Part shown: positions 25,068-34,895 of the stretch, in pieces | Position numbering within the stretch: position 1 is the stretch's first letter | Layout of the letters: every line of letters begins with the position of its first letter | Assembly: GCA_002238865.1 (NCBI GenBank) | Contig: MPNE01000029.1 | Location: 1-50,721 of the forward strand | DNA length: 50,721 nucleotides | Origin: Gemmatimonadetes bacterium bin94 | GTDB taxonomy: Bacteria > Gemmatimonadota > Gemmatimonadetes > Longimicrobiales > Gaopeijiaceae | Reading direction: 5' to 3' | The notes under the pieces: generated by a model | Seen by the model: only the letters and a program-made list of their open reading frames with translations | What the model was told of the DNA's origin: nothing | Databases searched by the model: none | Translations under genes and position numbers: made by a program

Positions 25068-26254
25068 ACCCGATGACGCGGGCGGCACCGACCTCCTACC
25101 TCGCGGCGCGCGCCGTGAGCGTGAAGTCAAGCTTTCGTACCCGGATGCTCGAGCTCGCCGCCGGGCTGGACGACATCATCGCGCTTGGCCGGGGCGATCC
25201 CGACTTCGAGACGCCGCCCGCCATCGTCGCCGCGGGCGCGGAGGCTCTGGCCGGCGGCTACACCCACTACACCGCGCCGCCCGGCCTCCAGGAGCTGCGC
25301 CAGGGGATCGCGTTTCAGCTGAAACTAAACAATAATGTTTACTATTCGGACAATCAGATCATCGTCACCAACGGCGCCCAGGAAGCACTCCTGATCTCCA
25401 TCCTCGCGCTGGTCGATCCCGGCGACGAGGTCGTGCTGCAGGCGCCGCGCTTCAACGCCTTCGACCACATGGTGAACCTGGCGGGCGGCCGCGTGGTGGA
25501 CGTGGCGACGCTCGAAGAGGACGACTACGCCCTCAGGGCCGACGCGATCCGGGCCGCGCTGACCGAACGTTCGAAGCTCCTCGTGATCGCGAACCCGAAC
25601 AACCCCACGGGCGGACTGACACCGCGGGCGGAGCTGGAGCGGATCGCCGGGCTGGCCGTGGAGCACGACCTCATGGTCATCTCCGACGAGATCTACGACA
25701 AGCTGATCTTCGGCGGGGCGGAGCACGTCAGCCTCGCGGCTCTCGACGGCATGAGCGACCGCACCGTCACGGTGAACGGTTTCTCCAAGGCCTACGCCAT
25801 GACCGGCTGGCGCGTGGGCTACCTCGCCGCGCCGGCCTGGATGATGGAAGCGGCCGTCGAGATCAAGCACACGCTGAGCATCTGCACGCCGCCGGCGCTG
25901 CAGCGTGGCGCGCTCGCGGCTCTGGAGAGCGGCGAGGCCGCGGTCGCCTCGATGCTTGCCGAATACGAGCGGCGGCTCGCTCTCGTCGTGCGCCACCTTG
26001 ACGGGATGGGGATTTCGTACGGGCGGCCAGGTGGGGGGATGTACGTCTACGCCAACATCTCGAGCACGGGACTGGACGCCGAGACCTTCTGCCTCGAACT
26101 GCTGCGCCGGGAGCGCGTGATGGTCTTCCCCGGCACCATGTTCGCGGACCCTGCCAACCGGCACATCCGCATCACGCTGCTGTCGCCCCATGAGGCGATC
26201 GGCGAAGCGCTGACAAGGATGAAGGGGTTCGTCGAGCGAGTGCGCGTGTCGTGA
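25064..26254 (+). CDS. PLP-dependent aminotransferase, class I/II (fold type I)
   Basis: A 396-residue aminotransferase: GRGDPDFETPP, YTHYTAPPGLQELR, TNGAQEALLISILALVDPGDEV, NPNNPTGG, VISDEIYDKLIF, the PLP lysine Lys242 in NGFSKAYAMTGWRVGY, and HIRITLLSP near the C-terminus with the substrate-binding Arg. It moves an amino group from an amino acid to a 2-oxo acid. GTG 25064 overlaps the amidohydrolase stop; ATG 25073 is an alternative. A second intact paralogue lies at 39013-40233. Around 25320-25350 the DNA is abruptly AT-rich, encoding QLKLNNNVYYSDNQ. Confidence 0.92.
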   Translation: MNPMTRAAPTSYLAARAVSVKSSFRTRMLELAAGLDDIIALGRGDPDFETPPAIVAAGAEALAGGYTHYTAPPGLQELRQGIAFQLKLNNNVYYSDNQIIVTNGAQEALLISILALVDPGDEVVLQAPRFNAFDHMVNLAGGRVVDVATLEEDDYALRADAIRAALTERSKLLVIANPNNPTGGLTPRAELERIAGLAVEHDLMVISDEIYDKLIFGGAEHVSLAALDGMSDRTVTVNGFSKAYAMTGWRVGYLAAPAWMMEAAVEIKHTLSICTPPALQRGALAALESGEAAVASMLAEYERRLALVVRHLDGMGISYGRPGGGMYVYANISSTGLDAETFCLELLRRERVMVFPGTMFADPANRHIRITLLSPHEAIGEALTRMKGFVERVRVS

Positions 26255-27411
26255 TGGGCGACGGGCGACGTACCGGGAGCCGCGACACCCGGATCATCCT
26301 GGTCGGCGCCGGCGTGCGCGGGGAAATCTGGGCCCGGGTCATCGCCGGGGCCCCCGGTGCGACGCTGGCGTGCATCGTTGACCGGGACGAAACCCGCGCC
26401 CGCCGCGCCCGCGACGACCACGCTCCGGGCGCCCTCGTGGCGCGCGACTTCGCCGCCGCTCTCGCCCGGGCGGGGGCCGACGCCGCGGTCGTCGCGACCC
26501 CTCCCGCCAGCCATCACTCCCTCGCGAGCCGTGCTCTGGGACGCGGCCTCGACGTCCTCTGCGAGAAGCCGCTCTCGGAGGAACTCGAGGAGGTAATCGA
26601 CCTGATCGCGCGGGCCAGGGCAGCCGGGCGCCACCTCCTCGTCGGCATGAACTTCCGCTACCTGCCCTCGTCGCAGCGGATCCGTCACTACGTCCGGAGC
26701 GGCGAACTCGGCGCCCTGAGCTACGCCCACTTCACGTACCACCGGCAGCGCGACGGCAACCGCGACGACCTGAACGACTACGTGATGACGATGGCCCACC
26801 CGATGCTGCTGGAGCAGAGCATCCATCACTTCGACCTTCTGCGCTATTGCTACGACACCGAGGTGGAGTCGCTGGTGTGCGACAGCTGGCGGCCATCGTG
26901 GAGCACCTACGAGGGCGATTGCTGCGTATCCGTGCTCTTCCGCTTTGAAAACGGGGTGCGCGTCAACTATCTGGGCACCTGGACGGCGGCCTGGAACCGG
27001 ATGGATTTCCGTTGGCGGAGCGACTTCGAGAGAGGGGCACTCATCCAGCGCGAGCAATTCGGGGATCTGGCGCGGGTCGACTTCGATCGCGGTCTGGGCC
27101 TGAGCGGGCCCAGGTTCAAGGTGGACGCCGACGCCGAGACGCCGGTCGAAGAGCGACTCGAGCCGTGCATCCCCTTCGTTGACGACACCCGCGAGCTGCT
27201 GAGCGAATTTCTGCGGGCCGGACGGGGCGAGGCGCAGCCGGTCACCACCGCCGCCGATCACCTGGAAAGCCTGCTCGTGGTGCGGGCCTGCATCGAGTCG
27301 CTCGAAGGTGGGGACCGGGTGGCGCTGCGGGACCTGCGGGAACGCTTCGTCCCGGGAACCAAGGCGGCGCAACCCCTCGGCACCGACGCCCCAACCGCCT
27401 CGGCCCCGTGA
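26251..27411 (+). CDS. Gfo/Idh/MocA-family oxidoreductase
   Basis: A 386-residue NAD(P)-dependent dehydrogenase. The N-terminal Rossmann fold has [14 protein letters not shown]; the signature Glu-Lys-Pro is in [14 protein letters not shown]; and the C-terminal domain has the conserved His in [12 protein letters not shown]. Members oxidise or reduce sugars, inositols or imines. Coupled on both sides by GTGA overlaps (26251-26254 and 27408-27411), so it belongs to the importer operon. Confidence 0.92.
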   Translation: MMGDGRRTGSRDTRIILVGAGVRGEIWARVIAGAPGATLACIVDRDETRARRARDDHAPGALVARDFAAALARAGADAAVVATPPASHHSLASRALGRGLDVLCEKPLSEELEEVIDLIARARAAGRHLLVGMNFRYLPSSQRIRHYVRSGELGALSYAHFTYHRQRDGNRDDLNDYVMTMAHPMLLEQSIHHFDLLRYCYDTEVESLVCDSWRPSWSTYEGDCCVSVLFRFENGVRVNYLGTWTAAWNRMDFRWRSDFERGALIQREQFGDLARVDFDRGLGLSGPRFKVDADAETPVEERLEPCIPFVDDTRELLSEFLRAGRGEAQPVTTAADHLESLLVVRACIESLEGGDRVALRDLRERFVPGTKAAQPLGTDAPTASAP

Positions 27412-29069
27412 CCGGGAGCGGCCAAACCGGCCCCGCGGCGCGTGACCCTTCCCCCGGCCTCCTCCGCGTCCGCGGCCTGCGCACACGGTTCCTCACCGAT
27501 CAGGGCGCTGTCCACGCAGTCAACGGCGTGAGCTTCTCCGTCCGGCGCGGGGAGACCCTCGCGCTGGTGGGCGAGAGCGGTTGCGGGAAGACGGCTGCGA
27601 TGCTCTCCGTGCTGCGCCTGCTGCCGCCCAACCGAACCCGCGTCGAAGCCGACGAGGTGAGCTTTCGCGGCCGCGACCTTCTCTCGCTCGACGACGAGGG
27701 CATGAGGCGGATGCGCGGCGCGGAGATCGCGATGATCTTCCAGGACCCCCGCAATGCCCTGAATCCCGTGCTCACCATCGGCCGCCAGCTCACCGAGAGC
27801 CTGGAAATCCACCTGGGCCTGGGCCGCCGTGAAGCGCGCGACCGCGCGATCGAACTGCTGCATTCGGTGGGCATCCCGGCGCCGGCCACGCGGTTCGACG
27901 ACTACCCGCACCAGTTTTCGGGCGGCATGTGCCAGAGGGTGATGATCGCCACGGCGCTGTCCTGCGATCCCGGCCTCCTCATTGCCGACGAGCCCACAAC
28001 GGCCCTCGATGCGACCATCCAGTCGCAGATTCTGGATCTGGTCTCCGAACTGAGGGCCATGCGGCGCATGGCGATGATCTGGATCAGTCACGACCTGAGC
28101 GTCGTGTCGAGTCTGGCCGACCGGGTGGCGGTGATGTACGCGGGTTCCATCGTCGAGACCGCGCCGGTCAGGCGCCTCTTCGAGTCGCCGGAGCATCCCT
28201 ATACCCGCAGTCTGCTCGCGTCCCTCCCCGCTCCGGTCGCGGACGGCGATGGCGCCGATGCCGCGAAGCGGGGCCCGCTCCTCGAAGTCCACGACCTGAA
28301 GAAGCACTTCCCGGTGCACAGGGGACTGATGCAGCGGCCCACCGGAGCGGTAAGAGCCGTCGACGGCGTGAGCTTCCAGCTGCATCGCGGAGAGACACTG
28401 GGGCTCGTGGGAGAGAGCGGCTGCGGCAAGACCACCGTGGCCCGCACCGTCCTCGGCCTCACGGCGCCCACGGCCGGCCGCGTCATCTTCAACGGCACCG
28501 ATCTCACCCGCGCAACTGCGGCGGAAGTGCGCGTGTTGCGCCCGCGCATGCAGATGATCTTCCAGGACTCGTATTCGTCGCTCAATCCACGCCTCAGCGT
28601 GGGTCGCTCCATCGCGGAACCGCTTCTCGAGCACGCGACGATGAACCGCGCCGAACGAGGTAAGAAGGTCGCCGAACTCATGACCGTCGTCGGACTGGAT
28701 CCGAAGCTCGCCGCACGCATGCCGCACGAGTTCTCGGGCGGTCAGCGGCAGCGCGTCGGCATCGCGCGTGCCCTGGCCCTGAAGCCCGATCTGATCGTCT
28801 GCGACGAGCCCATCTCTTCGCTCGACATCTCCATCCAGGCCCGGATCGTAGACCTTCTCGCGGACATCCAGGAGCAATTCGGACTCACCTACCTCTTTAT
28901 CTCGCATGACCTGAGGATGATCAGGCATCTATGCGACCGGGTCGCGGTCATGTACCAGGGGAAGATCGTGGAGACGGCGACGGCGGAGGTGCTCTTCCGG
29001 GCGCCCAAACATCGGTACACGCGGACGCTCCTGGCGGCGGTCCCTCGGCGGACGGGGCGGGCTTCGTGA
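27408..29069 (+). CDS. Fused double ABC ATPase of a peptide-type importer (DppD-DppF fusion)
   Basis: A 553-residue protein with two complete nucleotide-binding domains, as in GsiA. Domain 1: Walker [12 protein letters not shown], signature FSGGMCQRV, Walker [13 protein letters not shown]. Domain 2: Walker [14 protein letters not shown], signature [15 protein letters not shown], Walker [14 protein letters not shown] linker about residue 275-300 joins them. It powers the permease pair at 20592-22387; the fusion replaces the usual two separate ATPases. Starts at GTG 27408 overlapping the preceding stop. Confidence 0.95.
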   Translation: MTGSGQTGPAARDPSPGLLRVRGLRTRFLTDQGAVHAVNGVSFSVRRGETLALVGESGCGKTAAMLSVLRLLPPNRTRVEADEVSFRGRDLLSLDDEGMRRMRGAEIAMIFQDPRNALNPVLTIGRQLTESLEIHLGLGRREARDRAIELLHSVGIPAPATRFDDYPHQFSGGMCQRVMIATALSCDPGLLIADEPTTALDATIQSQILDLVSELRAMRRMAMIWISHDLSVVSSLADRVAVMYAGSIVETAPVRRLFESPEHPYTRSLLASLPAPVADGDGADAAKRGPLLEVHDLKKHFPVHRGLMQRPTGAVRAVDGVSFQLHRGETLGLVGESGCGKTTVARTVLGLTAPTAGRVIFNGTDLTRATAAEVRVLRPRMQMIFQDSYSSLNPRLSVGRSIAEPLLEHATMNRAERGKKVAELMTVVGLDPKLAARMPHEFSGGQRQRVGIARALALKPDLIVCDEPISSLDISIQARIVDLLADIQEQFGLTYLFISHDLRMIRHLCDRVAVMYQGKIVETATAEVLFRAPKHRYTRTLLAAVPRRTGRAS

Positions 29070-29083
29070 CGGCCGAATAGCAT

Positions 29084-29113
29084 TTGACGCGGGACCTCCG
29101 GCCTTGCTAGAAC
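29084..29113 (+). promoter_or_regulatory. Promoter for the LRR-metalloprotease gene
   Basis: TTGACG (29084-29089), 18-bp spacer, TAGAAC (29108-29113). The ATG of the next gene begins at 29121, only 7 bp past the -10, and no Shine-Dalgarno sequence is seen, so the transcript may be leaderless. Confidence 0.45.
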
Positions 29114-29120
29114 CAATGAC

Positions 29121-32100
29121 ATGAGCCACTCCCGCAAGTCCATGCGTCCATGGGGAATTCTGGCGGGTGTCGCCTGGTTCGTCGGCTGTGGCGACAGCAC
29201 GACGGATCCTGCGTTGCCTGACCCGCCCGTGCCGGCGACGATCACGGTCAGCCCTGAAACGGCCGAGCTGAATGCAGTAGGCGCGACCGTCCAGTTGAGT
29301 GCCGAGGTCCGTGACCGGAACGGCCGGGTCATGGCCGGGGCCGCCGTGACGTGGGTGAGCACCAGCACCGGAGTGGCGCGGGTGGACGCGGCAGGACTCG
29401 TCACGTCGGTGGGCAACGGGGCCTCCACGATCACCGCGACGGTCGGGGTGGCGTCGGGGAGCGCCGAGGTAACCGTGGCTCAGCAGGTAAGGGGTATCGA
29501 GGTGTTGCCCGCCCCCGGCAAGGTGTCAGCGGGCGGCGATACCCTGCGCCTGACGGCGGACGCCTGGGACCCGAACGGATTTTCGGTGCCGGGCAGCGAA
29601 TTCACATGGTCTTCGAGCGATACTGCCGTCGCCACCGTGGATGAGTCGGGCCTGGTCCATGGCATTGTCGAGGGCGTCGCATTCATAACGGCCACTACGG
29701 CAGGCGTGTCGGGCGAGGCGCCCGTCACGGTGGCCCACCAGGACTGGGCCCCACTCGCGGCGTTCTACCAGGCTACGCAGGGTCCGGGATGGATAGAGGA
29801 CGACGGCTGGATGTCGGATCGACCGATCGGCCAATGGCACGGAGTGACAACCAGGCCGGATGGTCACGTCACCGCGCTGGATCTCGCTTCGAGCAATCTG
29901 ACCGGGATGATTCCAACCGAATTGGGGCGCTTGTCACACCTTGAGACCCTGCATCTGCAGTGGAATCGGTTGTGGGGCCCGATTCCCCTTGAACTGACCA
30001 CGCTGCACAACCTCAGGAGTCTGCGCCTTGGTGTTAATGGCCTGACCGGCGAGATCCCGGCCGAGTTGGCCAACCTGGTCAACATCGAGGATCTGCGCCT
30101 GAACCACACCTTCCTGACCGGCCGAATCCCGCCCGACTTGAGCAACCTGCCCAACCTCACGAGGCTGAGCATCCACGGAAGCGACCTGACCGGTCTGGTT
30201 CCTTCCAGTTTTGTGCGATTCGAACGGCTTCGGCTTTTCCACTTCAGGGACAACGAGGATCTCTGTATCCCCGATGAAGCCGATTTCATACGGTGGCTGG
30301 TGCAGCTTGACGTTGCGCTCGGACCCGTTTGCAACGAGGACGACAGGGAAGCACTCGTGTCGCTCTACGAGGCCACCGGAGGAAGTGAATGGACTCGTTC
30401 CGATGGCTGGCTCGATGATGATGTGCCAGTGAGCGAATGGCATGGTGTCAGCACCGATTCGGTGGGGCGCGTCCTCGACGTCGACCTGTCCAGCAACGGG
30501 CTTGCGGGCCGATTGCCGGAGTTGTTGGCACCGCTCGCGAGCATGACTTCTCTTCGGCTGGACGGAAACGAGGGACTGTACGGTCCCTTGCCGTTGACGC
30601 TGTCAATGCTCTCGCTCGAAGCGTTGAGATACCGGAACACCGGCCTTTGTGTTCCCCCCGGCGAAGCCTTCGCCGGATGGCTCGCTGCTATCCCCTCGCA
30701 CGAGGGTACGGACGCCGAGTGCTCGCCCCTCTCGGACCAGGAAGTCCTCGAACTCCTGTACGGTGCCGTCGGTGGCGCCGAATGGAAGGACGACGAGAAC
30801 TGGCTTTCCGGGCAACCTCTCGGTGACTGGAACGGTGTGGAGACCGACGATGTCGGCAGAGTGGTTGCCCTGCGACTCCCGCGCAACGACCTGGCGGGCC
30901 GCATTCCACCCCAGCTGGGCTACCTGGAACAGCTCGGCGAGCTGGACCTGTCCGGCAATCAGCTGGAGGGACCAATCCCGTCCCAGTTGGGCGATCTGTC
31001 CAGCCTCACGCTGATGAATCTGGGCCAGAACGAGCTGGAGGGACCGATCCCCCCGCAGTTGGGCGATCTGACCAGCCTGTCACAGTTGCTCCTCTGGGCG
31101 AACGAGCTGGAGGGACCGATCCCGCCGGAGCTGGGGAGGCTGACCAACCTGCTCGTGCTGGGACTCGGCATAAACGAGCTGGAGGGACCGATCCCGCCGC
31201 AGTTGGGCGACCTTGTCAACCTTTTCTATCTGTACCTGGATGGAAATCGCCTGTCGGGACCAATCCCGTCGCAGCTCGGCAACCTGTCCCGCTTGTCTGA
31301 GCTGATCCTGGATCGTAATTGGTTGACGGGATCGATTCCTCCATGGCTGGGCAGCCTGCCGAACCTGACGCGTCTCGGCCTCGGCCACAATGGGCTGACC
31401 GGGTCGATCCCGCCCGAGTTGGGCAACCTGCCCAGCCTGACTGAGCTGATCCTCGGTCGCAACTGGTTGACGGGGCCGGTTCCTTCGAGACTGGCCAGCC
31501 TCTCCGCATTGACACACCTGGACCTCAGCCGGAACAGGCTGACGGGAACGATACCGTCGCAATTGGGAGCCCTGTCCAGCCTGGAGCGTCTCAACCTCAG
31601 CGGGAATGAGCTGGCCGGGCGGATTCCCCCCGATTTCGGTGATCTGTCAAGGTTGCAGTCACTGTCGATAGCGGGGAACCGGTTGTCCGGTGCACTCCCG
31701 CCCGTCCTGGGCGGACTCACCCGTCTGGAGCGGCTCCACCTGACCGACAATGCCGACGTGTCCGGGATCCTGCCTTCGGGCCTGACCGCCCTGGGCGAAC
31801 TCGAGGAACTGATTCTGACGGGTACCGGTCTGTGCGCCCCCGCGGACACCACCTTCCAGAACTGGCTGTCCGAAGTGGAAGTGGCGCGCGTGCGGGATTG
31901 TGAAGTGGACGCGGGGTCGTCGGCCTACCTGACCCAGGCGGTGCAGTCGCTGGACTTCCCGGTTCCACTGATCGCCGGCAGGGAGGCCCTGCTCAGGGTG
32001 TTCGCGATCGCCTCGCGTCCGGGCAACGAAGGCATCCCGGAGGTCCGGGCGAGCTTCTACCTCGACGGAGTGGAAAGTCACGCGGTCGACATTCCGGGGT

Positions 32101-33392
32101 CGGTGACCCCCATCCCAACCGAGATCGAACACGCGCAGAGTTCGTTGCAGAGGTCGGCCAATGTCACGATCCCCGGATCGGTTATCCAACCCGGACTGGA
32201 GTTGGTGGTCGAGATCGACCCGGACGGAACGCTGGATCCCGAACTGGGCGTGACGAAGCGGATTCCCGCGGAGGGCAGGGCACCGGTGCAGGTGGAGTCG
32301 CTGCCCGGCCTGGATATGACGGTGATCCCGTTCCAATGGGCGCCGAAACCCAATTCGTGGATTGTGGATATCGCCGAGGGCATGGCCGCAAGTCCGCACA
32401 CGCACGAAATGCTTGGCGATGTGCGCGCCATGCTCCCGGTCGCCGACATCGATGTTGAAGTCCACGAAGCCGTCCTGACCTCGACCGTCAATTCTCTCGA
32501 TCTGCTTGGCGAGACGCACCTGATTCGGACGTTGGAGAGCGGTACGCGCTACTACATGGGTGTCCTCCCCGAGCACGTGGTCGGTGCCCCGGTAGGGGTT
32601 GCGTTCCTTGGTTTCCGAATCAGCTATTCGGTGGCCGATCCCTTTGTGATCGCGCACGAACTCGGACACAACATGGGTCTATATCATGCACCGTGCGGTG
32701 GTGCCGGCGGTCCGGACCCGGCGTTCCCCCAAACAGACGCTTCAATCGGCTCCTGGGGATACGACTTTCGCGCCGGCGGCAGCCTGGTATCGCCGCGGGC
32801 CAGGGACCTGATGTCCTACTGCGGTCCTCCGAAGTGGGTCAGCGAGTTCAGTTTCACCAAAGCTCTGAACCATCGGCTTGAGGGTGATGGAAGCCAGGGT
32901 CCGTTCGCGCCGACCGCCCCATACGCTCCCACGCGGAGCCTGATCTTGTGGGGCGGTGTGGACGACGAGGGAAGTCCGTTCCTGGAGCCCGCTTTCGTGG
33001 CGGACGCCTCGCCCAGCCTTCCCCAATCGAGCGGCGACTACGAGCTTGTCGGCCGAAGCGCCAGTGGCGACGAACTGTTTTCCCTCAGCTTCGGCATGGC
33101 GGAATTGGCTGACGCGGATGGGAGGTCGATCTTCGTCATCGCGCTGCCCCTGCGGACCGAGTGGGCGGGCATGCCGGAGAGCATTACGCTGTCCGGCCCC
33201 GGCGGATCGACCACCACGGACCGGACGACCGATCAGCCCATGGCCATCCTTCGCGATACGGTCAGTGGCGAGGTGCGGGGCATCCTGCGCGGTGAGGACG
33301 CGACGGACCTGATTGGCGTGGCTGCGGACGCTGTCGGGCTGCCCGGGCCGCGTCTGCAGGTGTTGTTCAGCCGGGGGATCCCGGACGGCTAG
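29121..33392 (+). CDS. Ig-like / plant-type LRR / zincin metalloprotease fusion lipoprotein
   Basis: A 1,423-residue surface lipoprotein (lipobox FVGC, Cys23). In order: two BIG2-like Ig domains (about 40-118 and 121-205, e.g. AVTWVSTSTGVARVD and FTWSSSDTAVATVD); three LRR blocks, each opened by an LRRNT-like module (e.g. YEATGGSEWTRSDGWL) and made of plant-type L-x-G-x-I-P repeats, with about 13 repeats in the third block (about 575-920); a linker rich in beta structure; then a zincin domain with HELGHNMGLYH (His1179, Glu1180, His1183, His1189) and a Met-turn in ARDLMSYC (Met1231), resembling M66/StcE-like metzincins. It probably binds and cleaves large glycoprotein or peptide substrates at the cell surface. 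Promoter at 29084-29113. Confidence 0.88.
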   Translation: MSHSRKSMRPWGILAGVAWFVGCGDSTTDPALPDPPVPATITVSPETAELNAVGATVQLSAEVRDRNGRVMAGAAVTWVSTSTGVARVDAAGLVTSVGNGASTITATVGVASGSAEVTVAQQVRGIEVLPAPGKVSAGGDTLRLTADAWDPNGFSVPGSEFTWSSSDTAVATVDESGLVHGIVEGVAFITATTAGVSGEAPVTVAHQDWAPLAAFYQATQGPGWIEDDGWMSDRPIGQWHGVTTRPDGHVTALDLASSNLTGMIPTELGRLSHLETLHLQWNRLWGPIPLELTTLHNLRSLRLGVNGLTGEIPAELANLVNIEDLRLNHTFLTGRIPPDLSNLPNLTRLSIHGSDLTGLVPSSFVRFERLRLFHFRDNEDLCIPDEADFIRWLVQLDVALGPVCNEDDREALVSLYEATGGSEWTRSDGWLDDDVPVSEWHGVSTDSVGRVLDVDLSSNGLAGRLPELLAPLASMTSLRLDGNEGLYGPLPLTLSMLSLEALRYRNTGLCVPPGEAFAGWLAAIPSHEGTDAECSPLSDQEVLELLYGAVGGAEWKDDENWLSGQPLGDWNGVETDDVGRVVALRLPRNDLAGRIPPQLGYLEQLGELDLSGNQLEGPIPSQLGDLSSLTLMNLGQNELEGPIPPQLGDLTSLSQLLLWANELEGPIPPELGRLTNLLVLGLGINELEGPIPPQLGDLVNLFYLYLDGNRLSGPIPSQLGNLSRLSELILDRNWLTGSIPPWLGSLPNLTRLGLGHNGLTGSIPPELGNLPSLTELILGRNWLTGPVPSRLASLSALTHLDLSRNRLTGTIPSQLGALSSLERLNLSGNELAGRIPPDFGDLSRLQSLSIAGNRLSGALPPVLGGLTRLERLHLTDNADVSGILPSGLTALGELEELILTGTGLCAPADTTFQNWLSEVEVARVRDCEVDAGSSAYLTQAVQSLDFPVPLIAGREALLRVFAIASRPGNEGIPEVRASFYLDGVESHAVDIPGSVTPIPTEIEHAQSSLQRSANVTIPGSVIQPGLELVVEIDPDGTLDPELGVTKRIPAEGRAPVQVESLPGLDMTVIPFQWAPKPNSWIVDIAEGMAASPHTHEMLGDVRAMLPVADIDVEVHEAVLTSTVNSLDLLGETHLIRTLESGTRYYMGVLPEHVVGAPVGVAFLGFRISYSVADPFVIAHELGHNMGLYHAPCGGAGGPDPAFPQTDASIGSWGYDFRAGGSLVSPRARDLMSYCGPPKWVSEFSFTKALNHRLEGDGSQGPFAPTAPYAPTRSLILWGGVDDEGSPFLEPAFVADASPSLPQSSGDYELVGRSASGDELFSLSFGMAELADADGRSIFVIALPLRTEWAGMPESITLSGPGGSTTTDRTTDQPMAILRDTVSGEVRGILRGEDATDLIGVAADAVGLPGPRLQVLFSRGIPDG
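30880..31790 (+). repeat. Array of about 13 imperfect 72-bp repeats (24-residue LRRs)
   Basis: A protein-coding repeat array. Units encode L-x-x-L-x-L-x-x-N-x-L-x-G-x-I-P-x-x-L-G-x-L. Units near 30960-31220 share nearly identical stretches (gagctggagggaccgatccc recurs several times), so recent duplication or gene conversion within the array is likely, and read mapping or assembly here could be ambiguous. Confidence 0.85.
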
Positions 33393-33407
33393 CCTTGGCG
33401 GCCGCCC

Positions 33408-34892
33408 CTACTCCCTCCACGGATACGGCGGCCGCCTCAGGTGCCAGTCCGTCTCCCGCTGATACGCCATTCCGAGATCCAGGACGCTCTGGTCGTCCAT
33501 CGGAGAGCCCACGATCTGCAGCGACAACGGCAGCCCGTCCTCGTCGAACCCGCACGGGATCGCCAATCCGGGGTGGCCGACCAGATTCGCGATGTAGTTG
33601 AGACGCGGGGTACGCGAGCTGATCTCCCCCGGTGGCTCCCACTCGTTGCGCGCCGGGATCGGCCACCCGTCGCGGACCTCGCGCATGGCGGCGCCGTTCG
33701 GCCACGTCGGCGCGATCACCGCGTCGTAGCGCGACACGATCTCGTCGGCCTCGCGCACCAGCTGATTGCGGATCCGCTGCGCGGTGAGGTAGTCGGCGGC
33801 GGGCATCATGCGGCCGGCCATCCACCCCGCGCGGCGGTCCTCGTTGAAGGAGAACATGTTGGCTGCGCTGCCGTCGTCGAAGAGCGCCCTGAAGTTGGTC
33901 CCGCTCTCGACGGTGACGATCGTCGTGAAGAGCGCGCCCGTGGGGCGAAGCGGCAGCTCGATGTCCTCGACCTCGACCCCCATTTGGGCGAACACGTCCA
34001 GCGCCTCCTGGAAGACGCGCCGGGTGGCCTCGGACCCCGACAGCTCGAACTCGGCGCGGTGGACGCCGAGACGGCGCCCGCGCATGGCCCCCGGGTCCGC
34101 ACGGAAGACGAAGGGGCGGTCCACCGTGCAGTTGTCGCGCGGATCCCGCCCGGCGATCTGCTCGAGGATGTGGCCGCAGTCCTCGGCCGAGCGCCCCACG
34201 GGGCCGATCTTGTCCAGGCTCCACGACAGCGCCATGCAGCCGAAGCGGCTCACGCGGCCGAATGTGGGACGCAGGCCCGACGCGCCCACGGCGGAGGCCG
34301 GGAAGACGATCGAGCCGCCCGTTTCGGTGCCGATGCCGAAGCCGATCAGCCCGGCGACGGCGGCGGACACGGTGCCGCTCGACGACCCGAAGCTGGTGCG
34401 GTCGAGCTTCCACGGGTTGAGCGCGGAGCTCGTGTTGCCCCCGGCAAACTCCCCGAGCGACATCTTGGCCATCAGCACCGCGCCTGCGTCTTCGAGACGG
34501 TCGATGACCGCCGCGTTCCGGTCCGGCACCCGGTCCGCGAAGATCCGGGACCCCCACGTGGTGCGGATGCCGCGCGTGTCGAGCAGATCCTTGACACCGT
34601 AGGGCAGGCCGTGTAAGATGCTGCGCCGACTACCGGTCACAAGCTCCCGGTCGGCCCGTTCGGCGGCTTCGAGCGCCTGGTCGCGGGCGATGGTGACCAT
34701 CGTGGCGAGCTTGCCGTCGTGGTCGGTGCGCGGCTCGCTGGGGAGTTCGAATGGCGGCACGTCGAGGGCTTCCGCGCGGTCGAGGTAGGCCTGGGTGAGG
34801 TCCACCGAGGTGACCGCGCCGCTCGCCAGCAGGTCGGCCAACTCGCGCACCGTGAGGAAGAGGGTCGATTCCTGCGCGGCCGATGTGCCCAT
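33408..34892 (-). CDS. Amidase-signature-family amidohydrolase
   Basis: A 494-residue amidase-signature protein. The Ser-cisSer-Lys triad is visible: Lys in HGLPYGVKDLLDT, the serine loop SFGSSSGTVSAAVAG, and GTETGGSIVFPAS containing the cis-serine region. It hydrolyses an amide to acid plus ammonia or amine; substrate unknown. No signal peptide of its own, but a small Tat-signal protein is encoded 3 bp upstream in the same operon. Its stop lies 15 bp from the convergent LRR gene. Confidence 0.92.
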   Translation of the reverse strand: MGTSAAQESTLFLTVRELADLLASGAVTSVDLTQAYLDRAEALDVPPFELPSEPRTDHDGKLATMVTIARDQALEAAERADRELVTGSRRSILHGLPYGVKDLLDTRGIRTTWGSRIFADRVPDRNAAVIDRLEDAGAVLMAKMSLGEFAGGNTSSALNPWKLDRTSFGSSSGTVSAAVAGLIGFGIGTETGGSIVFPASAVGASGLRPTFGRVSRFGCMALSWSLDKIGPVGRSAEDCGHILEQIAGRDPRDNCTVDRPFVFRADPGAMRGRRLGVHRAEFELSGSEATRRVFQEALDVFAQMGVEVEDIELPLRPTGALFTTIVTVESGTNFRALFDDGSAANMFSFNEDRRAGWMAGRMMPAADYLTAQRIRNQLVREADEIVSRYDAVIAPTWPNGAAMREVRDGWPIPARNEWEPPGEISSRTPRLNYIANLVGHPGLAIPCGFDEDGLPLSLQIVGSPMDDQSVLDLGMAYQRETDWHLRRPPYPWRE

Positions 34893-34895
34893 CGC

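Noticed and set aside
30880-31790. Diversity-generating retroelement target or CRISPR-like array in the repeat-rich part of the LRR gene.
   Set aside because: Repeats are ordinary 24-residue LRRs; there is no reverse transcriptase or template repeat in the window.
33397-33436. Two copies of the palindrome GGCGGCCGCC at 33397-33406 and 33427-33436 between convergent genes, as a bidirectional terminator.
   Set aside because: The stems are short, have no loop or T-tract, and such palindromes are expected by chance at this GC content.
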